A stretch of DNA of 64,000 nt from Takakia lepidozioides. Lineage: Eukaryota > Streptophyta > Takakiopsida > Takakiales > Takakiaceae. How positions within the stretch are numbered: the stretch's first letter is position 1; each line of letters starts with the position of its first letter. The notes under the pieces are model-generated. The model saw nothing but the letters and a program-made list of their open reading frames with translations, searched no databases and had not been told where the DNA came from. Both the position numbers and the translations under genes were made by a program. The stretch is from NCBI GenBank assembly GCA_030704615.1, contig CM060731.1:6076001-6140000 (forward strand). The letters run 5' to 3'. This document shows positions 49,320-59,784 of the stretch, one piece after another.

Positions 49320-51074
49320 TGTGAGGATGAGGGAGGAGTGGATCCTTTGGTTCACCATAGACCCGCACAAAAAGGACGGTGTTCAATGCAATCTTTGTGC
49401 ATTGAAGCTGACGGGTCGCAAAGATCGCATGTTATATCACCTCGGCTACAGAGATGGGAAGAATACAGGGTTAGTTTGTGCCCAAAAGCCTCCATGCGAG
49501 TGAAAGCTCACTTTGCCCAATGTGGAGGCAATATCTCACCGTCTCTTGATGTGGCCGCGGCTTCTGAGCCAAACACTCCAGGTTCGAATCAAACTGTCCC
49601 TCAGAGTTGTACCCAGGGGGATTGTTGCGAGGCGTCTGCTGTTCGTGGAGAAGCCGGTGGGTCAGGAGCAACACCCGATTATACGCCAGCACTTGTACGG
49701 ACCAGACCATTGAGGCAACAATCAATGCAAGAAGGCTTAAATTTGTCGCACAGGAGGACTCTGAATAAGAAGTGGGCCCAATTTTTCTACAAGGCCAATA
49801 TTCCGTTCAATGTCTCGAGGCTTCCTGCGTTTGTGGCTGCTGTCAAAGCCACGTCCGATTCCAAGTCCACATACACACCTCCGAGTTATCTCCGCACATG
49901 ATTGCTAGAAGAGGCTATGTCTGACCTCACCCAAAAGGTGAATGAAAAGACAAGTGATTCTCTCCGGAAATATGGAAGCATTATATGTGCGGACGGTTGA
50001 AGTTCTGTTACTAATCGACCACTGTTCAATGTCATGCTGGTCTGTCCTGCGGGGGAACAATTTTTGGGATCCGTTGACACAAGCGGGGAGAGAAAATATG
50101 CACGTTATCAAGCAGGGTTGTTGACGAGTTACATCGATAAAATTGTCCAAGTGTGCACGGACAATACATCTAACATGGTTAATATGGCCGATATTTTGAT
50201 GGTACGATATCCCCATCTATATTACCAAGGGTGTGCTGCTCATATCTTTGATTTCCTTTTGGAGGATTGGGGAAAAGAATCATGGATGAAACAACTAGTA
50301 AAAAGGGCAAAGTCGGTTGTGACGTTCATTCGTACACATCACATCCCTCTGGCATTGTTTAGAAAGCATGAACCCAAATACAGCCTTAGGAACCCGGGTG
50401 AAACCCGCTTTGCCACAAACTTTTTGATGGTGGATCGACTGGTGACTGTGAGGGCGGGTCTGGAGCAGGTGATCATTGACCCTCAATGGGATGCGTATGT
50501 GGGCACCTTACGCGACTCTCGTAAGTCCAAGTCTTTGAGCAAAAGTCGGAGGGTCCGCGCAATCATTCGCTCCGACGATTTCTGGGCAAAATGTGCAAAT
50601 TTTGTGTACATGGTGGAGCCGGTGTTGATTGTTTTGCGGGAGTTTGATGGAAAACAACCAATAATGGATAAAACATGGTTGATATTGGAAAATCTTGAGA
50701 AGCAAGTGCAATCCTTGAGGCGTCCTCCATTTTCTATGGACGATGATTTGGCGGCAAGGGCCGAAGATGCATTTTACGACCGCAAACGGATGGTTCGCAC
50801 GGATTTGCATTATGCGGGGGCCTTGCTGGACAATACGGATTTGAGAGACGATGTGGATGCCAAAGTCGGGCTTGTATGGGTCATCATGCAACTTGCACCC
50901 TTGAACATGGCAGAGCGAGCGTTGTCCGAGTACCAGTGCTTCTCGGATCGGCAGAATCCTTTCCATGACATGCCGGATCCAAAAGCAATGAACATATTGC
51001 CACATGAATGGTGGGATCGGATGACGACGACCGGCCATTGTCGTTTCATCTGGCCCGACGACGTCCGCATGTGA
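49320..51074 (+). pseudogene. hAT-family transposase, broken copy 2
   Basis: The first part (49327-49503) has a BED-type zinc finger: VQCNLCALKL followed by MLYHLGY. A one-base frame change near 49,495 leads into the second part (49,500-49,903). A TGA at 49,901 and another at 49,998 interrupt it; the second sits in the ADG* context where the family usually has Trp. From 50,034 the frame stays open to 51,074 and shows VCTDNTSNMVNMADIL, GCAAHIFDFLLEDWG and GETRFATNFLMVDRL, the RNase-H-like core of DUF659/hAT enzymes, ending EWWDRM. The usual C-terminal dimerisation domain is not seen before the stop. The protein is dead as read. Confidence 0.85.
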
Positions 51075-51934
51075 ACCGTGCTCCCTCGACCCTCATTGGT
51101 CCATCTCATGCCCCTTCATCTCATGTCGGCCCCTCTGATGTACGTGCGAGTAGCCTTCCTCATACGAGACCTGCTCCCAGGCCACCACGAAATCCGGGAC
51201 AAACCCAGAAACGGAAGAGAATTGTCGCGGCCCTTTGCCTTGAGGGCAGGGGGTCGGGACACATGAGGGGTTGCCCCTGTGGTGGGGGCAGCGGCAGCGA
51301 TAGGTATGGGGGGCTGAGGCACCCTTGAGTACCCAAGGCACTCAGGGAAGCGGAGGCGCTCACTAGGTGGAGCCCCGCACACCGGGTTGCGGTGGGGGTG
51401 GCTCCACAAGGGGTGGTGGTAGCTTAGTGGGACTTAGTGGGGGTGGCATAGGACTCGCCATGGGGGCGGAGACCTCGTGGTGGGAGTCGTGGGGAGTCTT
51501 GGGACTCATCACGGTCCATAGGGGCCGTGGTGAGCGGGCCAAGACTCACCGCGACTCACCACCGGGAATCGAGGGTCTTCGTGGTGGTTCGCCATAAAAT
51601 GGCATGGCTGGTTGTGAAACCCCCGCGGACAGCTACAGAAGTATATATAGGGAGTAGTAACCCCGAGAACGGTGCAAGCCCGTTGGTGACCAAAAGCTAG
51701 TGAGTAAGCGAGCGAGCCGGAAAGCAACCAAAGAGTGGGGAGCTGTTCCGGACTGCCATCTACCAAAGGGAATTCTCCTAGTCCCAATTAGGTGGAGGGT
51801 TTTAGAGGGAAGCGAAAGGGGACCGTTATGTCCCGGTGAGCAGCCGAAGCTCCAAGTTGGCCCGGGCGGCCAGGTTGGGAGTCAGGCGCGCGCATCAAAG
51901 CGAGTAACTATGACTTGAAGGGGAGTTTACCGAA
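51075..51934. other. G-rich insertion-like block with TATA box
   Basis: GC- and G-rich sequence (51,240-51,600) with many GGTGG, ACTCACC and GTCTTGGGACTC words. It interrupts the space where the hAT dimerisation domain should be. A TATATATA stretch lies at about 51,641. It may be a separate inserted element, for example a solo repeat, but no terminal repeats or target duplication were recognised. Confidence 0.35.
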
Positions 51935-52222
51935 GTGGGGTGCGCGACAAGAATTGTGCAACCTTTTGTTGGTGACCGACCTGTGAACAGGCCTGATACC
52001 CTAGATGGTATTCATGATAGGAGTGCAAATCGACCAGAGAGACAACTGAACGTACTTCGAGGACGACTACAGGTCCAACGGCCAGTTGCCTCTGGAAACG
52101 AAAGAACAGATGAAGATCATGATTCTAGCACTGATCATGGGAACGGGGGTGAAGTGAGTGGGGACGAAGATTTTGTACTAGATGTGAGATCATACCATCG
52201 TCGTCGTGCCAGACGGAATTAG
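51935..52222 (+). CDS. Acidic/basic C-terminal tail, possible end of the hAT gene
   Basis: An open frame of 95 residues, rich in Asp, Glu, Arg and His, ending DVRSYHRRRARRN. Tails like this close some hAT proteins, so it may be the last exon or detached end of the broken transposase. No domain is recognised. Confidence 0.3.
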   Translation: MGCATRIVQPFVGDRPVNRPDTLDGIHDRSANRPERQLNVLRGRLQVQRPVASGNERTDEDHDSSTDHGNGGEVSGDEDFVLDVRSYHRRRARRN

Positions 52223-52540
52223 ATACAGCTATAACTTCTGTGACCTGTCACATGATGTGTAGTATGTTTCCATGGATATCCATGTTTCAGTTTGGGTACA
52301 TGCATACGTGTACGGAAATAAAAATGGTGGAATATGTGTACCCAAGAAAGGGTTTGGTGGTGTGCGTGTGTTTGTGTTTCGTCATCACCTTTACATTGTT
52401 GATTTCCTATTATGGTTTCGAAAGCCACAAAGGCCAGGTGCAGCTCCCAACATTCATCTTCCCCTTCACAAATCCATGGGGAGTCGATACATGTGCTTTA
52501 CATCTGCCTCTCCAAACATACATACAGGTGCAAGAGGACC
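52223..52540. other. Spacer between hAT tail and array 2
   Basis: AT-rich sequence with no gene or repeat recognised, ending at the first half unit of array 2. Confidence 0.35.
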
Positions 52541-53515
52541 AACCTCCTGGTGGTCGCACCTATTTTTTTTTAAACAATTGTGTGACCACCAATAGCGGTC
52601 GTCGCAACTGTTAAAATAAAAGAAAAATGTTGCGACCACCCCCCTGCTGGTAGTCGCACCTATTTACTGATTTACTGATTACCCCTACTGGTGGTCGCAG
52701 ATTTTTTTATTTTTTATTTTTTATTTTTTGGAAAACACCTGGGAACGACAACTCACAAATCAGGCCCCTTAGTAGTGAGAGGAGAAAATAACCTCTTTCA
52801 TTTATGCGCCAAGAGGCGTAGGAATGGGGCACCACACACGAACCATACCAACACCCATCAAGTAGCAAGATTTGACCCCAGAATCGTCTGGATCGCACTC
52901 AGTGCACTTAACCAACTGAGCTACTGACTGTTGGTAGATATTAAAAAATCGGAAAATTATGCGACCACCCCCCTACGACCACCCCCCTGCTGGTGGTCGC
53001 ATCTATTAAAGAAAAGGAAAATAGTGCGATCACCAGCAGGTGGTGGTCGCACCTATTTGTTTTAAACAAAATTTGTGCGACCACCCCTCTGCTGGAGGTC
53101 GCGCCTATTAAAAAAAAGAAAAATTATGCGACCACCTCCCTGCTGGCGGTCGCACCTATTAAAAATAAAAAAATCTGTGACCACACCCGTACTGGTGGTT
53201 GCACTCATTAAAAAAAATAAACAAATCTGTGACCACCCCCCTGTTGGTGGTCACACCCATTAAAAAAGATAAATAAATCTGCGACCACCCCCCTGCTGGT
53301 GGTCGCACCCATTAAAAAAATTAAAAATAATCTGCGACCACCCTCCTGCCGGTGGTCGCACCTATTAAAAAATAAAAATTCTGCGACCACCCCCCTGCTG
53401 GTGGTCGCACCTATTAAAAAAAAAAAAAAATCTGCGACCACCCTCCTGCTGGTGGTCACACATAATAAAGAAAAGAAAAAAAGATGCGACCACCCCTACT
53501 GGCGGTCGCAGCTAT
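52541..53515 (-). repeat. Array 2 of hairpin units, inverted relative to array 1
   Basis: About 15 units with a 50-bp period, such as TGCGACCACCCCCCTGCTGG with partner GTGGTCGCACCTATT. Loop (CCCCTGCT) and spacer (CACCTATTAAAA) are the reverse complement of those in array 1, so the two arrays face each other across the hAT gene. A SINE at 52,731-52,928 splits it. Confidence 0.85.
52731..52928 (-). mobile_element. tRNA-derived SINE (copy A, most complete)
   Basis: Read on the minus strand it begins GTAGCTCAGTTGGTTAAGTG (A box) and continues to GATTCTGGGGTCAAATC (B box), then a body of about 120 bp ending near GTTCCCAGGTGTTTTCC. It shares its head with the copy at 20.3 kb and its tail with the fragment at 5.0 kb. 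It sits inside array 2, so it inserted after the array formed. Poly-T-rich flanks hide any target duplication. Confidence 0.75.
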
Positions 53516-53570
53516 TACTAGCGTGCGCAGTCATGATGACAGCGCGCGCCCCGAGTGTGGAGGGGGGGCT

Positions 53571-53577
53571 TATAAGG
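53571..53577 (+). promoter_or_regulatory. TATA box after array 2
   Basis: TATAAGG about 55 bp past the last hairpin unit and 368 bp before the ATG at 53939, mirroring the array-TATA-ORF order of the hAT gene. Confidence 0.5.
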
Positions 53578-53938
53578 CCTTGGAGGCCATTCTCTCCCTC
53601 ACTTTTCTCCACACTAGGACTTGGTGGGCGATGGGATGTTGCATTCCTTGTCATTGAGTCCAAGTGGAGAGGGGTGCTATTGGTTGGGTGGGGGGTATTT
53701 TGGGCCGTTGGATTCTACAAATTCGATGCTGAGTACCTCCCAGGAAGCCCTCCTCTAGCACCCACGTTTTTTTCATTGCACATTGCGTCATTTCTCTTTG
53801 AACTGCCGAGGGAGTGACTTGTGCCTCTAGTACTTGGGGAGGATTCATTAGGGAGTAGGATTAGGTACGATTTAGGAGGGTTGGGAGAGCATTTTTCTTA
53901 GCAAAGACCTGTCGAGTAGGGGTAAGCCAGAGCCATAA

Positions 53939-55678
53939 ATGGCGGAGGAGGAAGACAGAGGAGGTCATCCCAGGGATGACAATAATGAACCTGGACCTCC
54001 CAAAAAAAAACCAAAACGGGTCAGGCGCGAACTTCGTTGGGACATATACAATGACCCCAACATTCTTGCGGAACCAGGTTGGGAAGTTTGGAAGTTGGGG
54101 CAGCGGTGGTCGCTTAGTGACTGCAGGAAATTTGTGGATTGGTGTCACATAAATCGTTTGTGGCCCAGAAATAGGCATGATCCACAAACCAAACAAAATC
54201 AAGCTAGATTGCATTCCTGCGCCAACCCGCATTTTCGCCACAGGGCAGAGGAGGTACATACAACATTGTGGGGTCAACCGCTCGTCAACAACAAGATCCC
54301 GTATTTATTTGCGACCATGTTGTACACAGAGTTGATTTTATTGCGACCAGTGGATTGGCAAATTGCCACTGCGAGACAACGTACTAGACTATACATGTTC
54401 TCTGATATCCCAGACTTGTATATACGTCAGGGGCATGACATCATACGGTTTGATGGAAATGACGAGGTGGAAGAAGGAGGAAATGCAGACCAACCTCAAT
54501 ATTATACGCCGCAACAAGTCTCCGCAGCCGGGCCTTCAACGTCTGAGGTGGAGGGGGGCGAGGTACGCTCTCCGTTGGAGGAACAGTTGGCCGCACATGA
54601 ACAGCACATCAAAGACCTGCAGGACACATTGTTCATTTGCAACGGTGACAAATAGCAAAGTTGCTGGAAAGAATGGGGTTGGGGATTCTCGACAGCGTAC
54701 GCGGTGTGCTTCAGGACCCGAGGCCAATCACCAACGAGCAAGTTATATTGGCCCATTTGAATATGTCACCAATGGCTGACCGTGTCATCGACGGGGTTGA
54801 TTCAATCGGGCATGGGAATGAAGTGCAAACGTCTGAACTGGACCCGGCGAGGGTTGAGGAAGAAAGACATGCGGGGAGAGGGCAAGAAAAGGGAAGGACC
54901 CCATAGTGGAAACTGGGGAATGTTCAGCCGTGCAAATTACATCGGCCCAAGAACAGGAATTAGAACAGCTTGGGGGGGAAAGCGAGCAAGCTATGGCTGT
55001 TGCATATCGGTACTCAAATGCCATGCAAATCCGATCGTGGCCATGGTTGAAGGGGAATTGGCGGAATTGGGTGACATGGGCGGGCCATCTAGCATCGCGG
55101 GAAACACGGATAGAAGAAGAAGGTTGTCCTCCCTCCAACGTGCAACACGTTTGTCGAATCGAAGCGTAGATAGCATCTATGCTAATTTGCAAAGGCACGA
55201 CACTGTGCGTGATGTATTCACGTCGAAGTACACTGGATTCACCACATGGGGTAATGTGCATGCCATGTTTGAGCACTGTGTGCATACAGTTTCCGATACC
55301 CAAAACAGCATAAACTGGGATTTGGAAGTAGAGGAGGAGTGCGACACCAGGCCGAGGATGTCATCCTACATTAATGAGGATAAACAGACATGGATACCAC
55401 ATAGCAATCCAGCGTCATGGGTGACAGATGGTACGGTGTGCATAATGTGCCTAAGCCCTTATGGACCGGAGGGAGGCTATATGTTTGGTTCATGTGGCCA
55501 TTTGTTCCATCCCACATGTCTCATATTGGCAGCCATGCAAGCCAGCCAATGCCCTGACTGCCGTGGACCAATCCATCGACGTTTCTACGAGTTGTTTGGG
55601 TTGCAAGACAATATGCCACGGGATACGAGTACAACCGGTACAACATGCCATTGGATGTATCGCCTTACGATTTTTTAA
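53939..55678 (+). pseudogene. RING-finger protein of a repeat element, frameshifted
   Basis: The first open part (53939-54655, 238 residues) starts MAEEEDRGGHPRD, has a basic KKKPKRVRRE stretch like a nuclear signal, and ends in a probable coiled coil (EEQLAAHEQHIKDLQ). It is followed in other frames by 54,655-54,903, 54,906-55,030 and 55,030-55,678. The last part has a RING-type zinc finger: CIMCLSPYG, FGSCGHLFHPTC and CPDCR. RING domains usually act as ubiquitin E3 ligases. At least three frame changes or stops separate the parts; short introns cannot be ruled out. I do not recognise the N-terminal family. It sits right after hairpin array 2 and its TATA box. Confidence 0.55.
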
Positions 55679-55786
55679 ATTGACAGCATTGGGGGGAGAC
55701 AATGACATAGGATGCTCCAAGAGAGATGCACGCCTTGGATGCGAAGACGTTAACGTTACTAGGGTTAAAGATCCGGTGACCTTTGG

Positions 55787-56443
55787 GTGACATCCAACTG
55801 GGAAATAATCGTGCGTGCTAGAGGCATACGGGACCCAGTCCAAAGGGAGTTTTTTTGCCGTAACTTGGGAGGGCATTGGAGCTGTATCAGACAAAGATTC
55901 TTCCGACTACCTGAGGATTCGTGGGTGCCAGCGGAAAAACGACCCATACAATCGCGAAACCGATTGGGAGAGACCTAATTCTGAGGGGAGTTGGAGGCCG
56001 CTAGCATCCGTTGGGAGGATATGAATGAGACGTACTGGGTGCCTCGTCGGGATGTGCTGATGGGTCATTTCTTCCAGAGTTGCGCAAAGACCCCCAGCAG
56101 GAGGAGGGTGTTGGACAATTTCAAGGCTGCCATCACGAGTGTTGTAAAGTATTGCCAGAACACATGACGTGACCAATTTGCCCCTATTCCAGGGTTGTTC
56201 TTGCCACTTCCAAATATATCGGATTTAATTGAAAAATTGCATGTCGCCGTAGCAAGAGCGACACACCCGGCTCTGGCAAATATGGAAGAGAGTCAGCACT
56301 CACCTAGAACAGCTACGCATGATGGCAAGGGTGGACCACAACAACACTGGTTCCTCTTTGACCACTCGAGTCCAGGCTCGAGCTCTCCGTACTGGTGGAG
56401 GCACGTCCGTACACCCGGCGAGCATCTTCATCAACATCTGTAG
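55787..56443 (+). pseudogene. Broken unrecognised ORFs after the RING gene
   Basis: Frames such as ARGIRDPVQREFFCRNLGG, then LMGHFFQSCAKTPSRRRVLD and ISDLIEKLHVAVARATHP, look protein-like but change frame and meet stops (for example near 56,165). They may be a second gene or the tail of the same element. No domain is recognised. Confidence 0.35.
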
Positions 56444-56569
56444 GTGACGACAACGAAGTAATAAATCTAGATGAAGTTGACTAGAAAGGCTAGAAAGTAG
56501 GGAGTCCGGTCAAAGGTCTCAGGTTGCGAAAACTTAAATATGCAACCCACTGTGTAGTCTACGTAATTT

Positions 56570-57165
56570 TTGGAAATATGAGGTTCATCCTTTGAACCAT
56601 TTTTGAATGACCTCGCACTTGTTCGGTACCTGTTTGACGGCAGTACAATATACTGGCAAAGTTTCAAAACTCAATCAAAAATTGTTGAATGAAGATCCCA
56701 TTGGTTCACCCATTGTAATATTTTAAATCCTCACTCATACTTGTCCGGTACCTTTAAGAGGGCATGTACAATGCAATGGCAAAGTTTGAAAGAATTCAAA
56801 AATCGGCACATCAAGTAACCATTGGTTCCTTGTGAACCATTTTTTATTGATCTCATACTGTCCGGCCATGTAAGAGGCATGTAGAACATACAAGCAAAAT
56901 TTCAAATCATTCAAATTGAATGGTGAACATACGCATAAATCATTTGCCTAGCAAAGATTTTGTTCGCTTAGACTTGGCCAGTATCTTCAATGTACCATGG
57001 AAGAGGCCCCAAAGTAATATGAGATAATCGAATATTCGTTAAATGGGCCAACGGATGGTTGCCCATCCAAATGTTTTCGTTCGCTTTGAGACTTGGCCAG
57101 TGTGTTCAATGTACCTTGTTGATGTATATGAGATCAATCGAAATTCGTTCGATGGGCCAATGAGG
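56570..57165. repeat. Decayed ~120-bp tandem repeats, left block
   Basis: Units share GAACCATTTTT, CTTGTCCGGTAC, AAGAGGGCATGTA and GCAAAGTTTCAAA (copies near 56,575, 56,700 and 56,820). From about 56,955 a second unit type takes over, with GACTTGGCCAGT, TTCAATGTACC, ATTCGTT and GATGGTTGCCCATCC. Both units are about 110-125 bp. Confidence 0.7.
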
Positions 57166-57469
57166 CGTTCAGTTGTCATCTGGTTTTGTTCATTGGAAAA
57201 AAGAAATCCTTGACAATGCGTGCACGGCTATTGCACCCATTTGAAACGGAGTGGTTGAAGCCATTTTTGCCCGCATGTGCTTGAACATGTATGCAAACAT
57301 ATGTGCAGAGACACAACAGACGAATAAATCATTTGCCCTCCCCATCGATACCAGCCATTCCATAATGTAATTGAATTAAATTAATTTTAAGCTAATAAAT
57401 AGGTTTGCACTGCTTTCATTGGGGGTTTCTGACATGTATCGATTTTGTTTTTGGCTCAATTTTGTTCGC

Positions 57470-57630
57470 GGCTTCCAGCATCCCACCACTACTCCCCGCC
57501 AAAATGGACCAATAAAAAATGCCCCAAAAAAAAAGTGTTATCTTCACTCACTATTGCAAAAACTCTCTATGAAGAGTGCATGAAGTTGAACACAAATCAA
57601 GTGGGAGTGCAAAACAGGAAAATAAACTGT
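57470..57630. repeat. ~170-bp dispersed repeat, copy 1
   Basis: Shares CAC(C/T)ATTGCA, ACTCTCTATGAAGAGTGCA and GGAGTGCA with copy 2 at 59,350-59,500, in the same orientation. Confidence 0.6.
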
Positions 57631-57789
57631 GGTTTGGGTCCAATGAATTATGTTCGCTCCCAAATTTGGCACGCAATTGCATATGGCTACATTACACGCC
57701 CCATTTAAAAAACGAATGAAAAAAAAATCGTGAGCACGTGAAACACAGTCCAACAGGTCCAAAGCAATAGGAGATCCAGCGGGAATACA

Positions 57790-58140
57790 TTCAACGAGTG
57801 AACGGATGGTTGCCCATCCAAATCATTTTTGTTTGGCTTCCAAACTTTGCCTGTGATGCAAACACCCTCTCACAGGTCCCGGACTATATCAGATCAATCG
57901 AAATTCATTCAATGGCTCAACGGATGGTTGGCCCTCGAGATGATTTTGGTTCGCGTTGAGACTTGGCCAGTATGTTCAATGTGTGCATGGAAGAGGCCCC
58001 AGAGTAATATTAGATCAATAAATTCGTTCAATGGGCCGACGGATGGTTGCCCATCCAAATGTTTTCGTTTGTTTGAGACTTGGCCAGTGTGTTCAATGTA
58101 CCCTCTGATAGGTCCAGTGTTAATAATTATGAGCTCAATC
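57790..58140. repeat. ~120-bp tandem repeat, second unit type
   Basis: Three more copies of the GGATGGTTGCCCATCC / GACTTGGCCAGT / GTTCAATGT unit. Confidence 0.65.
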
Positions 58141-58309
58141 GTTAACGATTAATCATGAATCGTCCAACGGGAAACTGCTGGTTCATCTTTGAACCATTTA
58201 CAATTGACATCATAACTTGCCAGTAACTTTAAGAGGGCATATACAAGACACTCGCAAAAGTTCAAATGAATCCAAATCATTTGGCAGGGGAATGATTGGT
58301 TCACCCATA

Positions 58310-58735
58310 GTCAATTTCAGGGGCTGAAATTGCCATTTATGGGGCTCGAATTGCCAATTTTAAGGGGCTGTGACTTGCAATTTGAGGGGTGAAACTGAAA
58401 GTGCATTCCAGGGGCTTCAATTGCCAATTTCAGGGGCTGCACTAGCAATTGCCATTTACAGGCTACAGTTGCAATTTGAGGGCGAGGGGACGGGACTTGT
58501 CATTTCAGGGGTAGGAGAGTGCAATTTGAGGGGTTGGAATAAATTTTAGGGGCTTCAATGGCAATTTTAGGGGGTTGGAATTGACAATTTCAAGGGCCTC
58601 AAATTACAATTTGAGGGGCGGCGGGGGGTTGGTCATTTAGGACTGGCATTACCAATTTTTAAGGGCTTGAATTGCATTTTTGAATGTAATTAAGGGTTAC
58701 AATGGACCATTGGGGGGCTTAGAATTACCAAAGAA
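58310..58735. repeat. ~30-45-bp minisatellite, AGGGGCTGAAATTGCCA type
   Basis: About a dozen diverged copies of a unit combining AGGGGCT with AATTGCCATTT or CAATTTGAGGGG. Confidence 0.7.
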
Positions 58736-58744
58736 TGACATCCA

Positions 58745-59245
58745 AAGACAATTATAAATTGGTTCACCCTTTCAAACCATTTTTATTCACGTCACACTTG
58801 TCCGGTACTTGTAGGGGGCATGTGGCTGACACTTGCAAAGCTTCAAAGCAATGTAAAATCATTTGATAGGGGGAACAATGGGTCACCATTTCAACCATAT
58901 TTTACTGACCTCATACTTGTCCGGTACCTTTTTAAAATGGCATGTGAAAGACACTTGCAAAGCTTTAAAGCACTCCAAAAATCATTTGATATGTTCATGA
59001 TTTTGATTCACACCTTTCAACCATTTTAGATTGATTTGAAACTTGTGAAAGACTGTAAGAGAGCATGTACAAGACACTTGCAAAGTTTCAAATCAATTTA
59101 AAATCATTTGATAGGGGGACGATTGGTTCACACCTTTAAACCATTTAGATTGATGTCATACTTCTCAAAGACGTGTAAGAGGGCATGTAGAAGACACTTG
59201 CAAAAGTTTTGGAACAATAAAATATCATTTCATCGGGGAAGTTTC
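58745..59245. repeat. ~120-bp tandem repeats, right block (first unit type)
   Basis: Four copies, near 58,760, 58,870, 59,000 and 59,115, with GGTTCAC, AACCATTTT, CATACTT, AAGAGGGCATGTA, GACACTTGCAAAG and AAATCATTTGATAGGGGGA. They are the same unit as at 56,575-56,930. Confidence 0.75.
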
Positions 59246-59339
59246 CTTCACCCTTTCTCCATTTTGATTGAACTGGATTTTTACTAAATAACATGCTTAG
59301 AGGGCATAGTTTGAATTCTGGGCGCCATTGATTTGTTTT

Positions 59340-59520
59340 TTGTGAGTTGTGAACCCCACACCACCACATCCTGCCAAAAAATGTACCAAGGAAAAAGTTT
59401 GGAAAAAAAAACGTTCATCCTTTGCTCTATGCTCACCATTGCAGAACTCTCTATGAAGAGTGCAATGAAAGTTGAAGATAAGTCACTTGGAGTGCATGTC
59501 AAGTTAATAAACACAGTGTG
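59340..59520. repeat. ~170-bp dispersed repeat, copy 2
   Basis: Second copy of the repeat at 57,470-57,630, in the same orientation. Confidence 0.6.
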
Positions 59521-59784
59521 AAACTACCGACATAAATCTAGTGATTTGTATTAACACTGGAATTAGTTCAAGTATTAAGTCAGGTGCCAGTTTAGCTTGA
59601 CACCTGAACCACTTATTTTCACGAGCTCGTCAGTCGTGCGGCTCATCCTCTCGAGTTGACTTGTGTTCAACAGTGTGAGTTAGTGTTCAATCACTCGGAG
59701 AGAGATGACGCTATCTAGTTTTCTAGTGCTAAGCTAGATATGAGTTTTGTTTTAGCACATTATCATATAACTTGGTATTATACA
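59521..59784. other. 5' region of the bHLH gene
   Basis: Should contain the missing first coding exon and promoter. ATGACGCTATCTAG at about 59,706 is a candidate start, but no donor puts it in phase with the next exon. Confidence 0.3.

Noticed and set aside
52860-52927. A tRNA gene on the minus strand
   Set aside because: A and B boxes are recognisable but stems do not pair well, and the same sequence continues into a SINE body shared with other copies.
48266-53515. Evenly spaced palindromic repeats resembling a CRISPR array
   Set aside because: The spacers are A/T-rich and alike, not unique; the units diverge; no cas genes are present; the setting is a plant nuclear genome.
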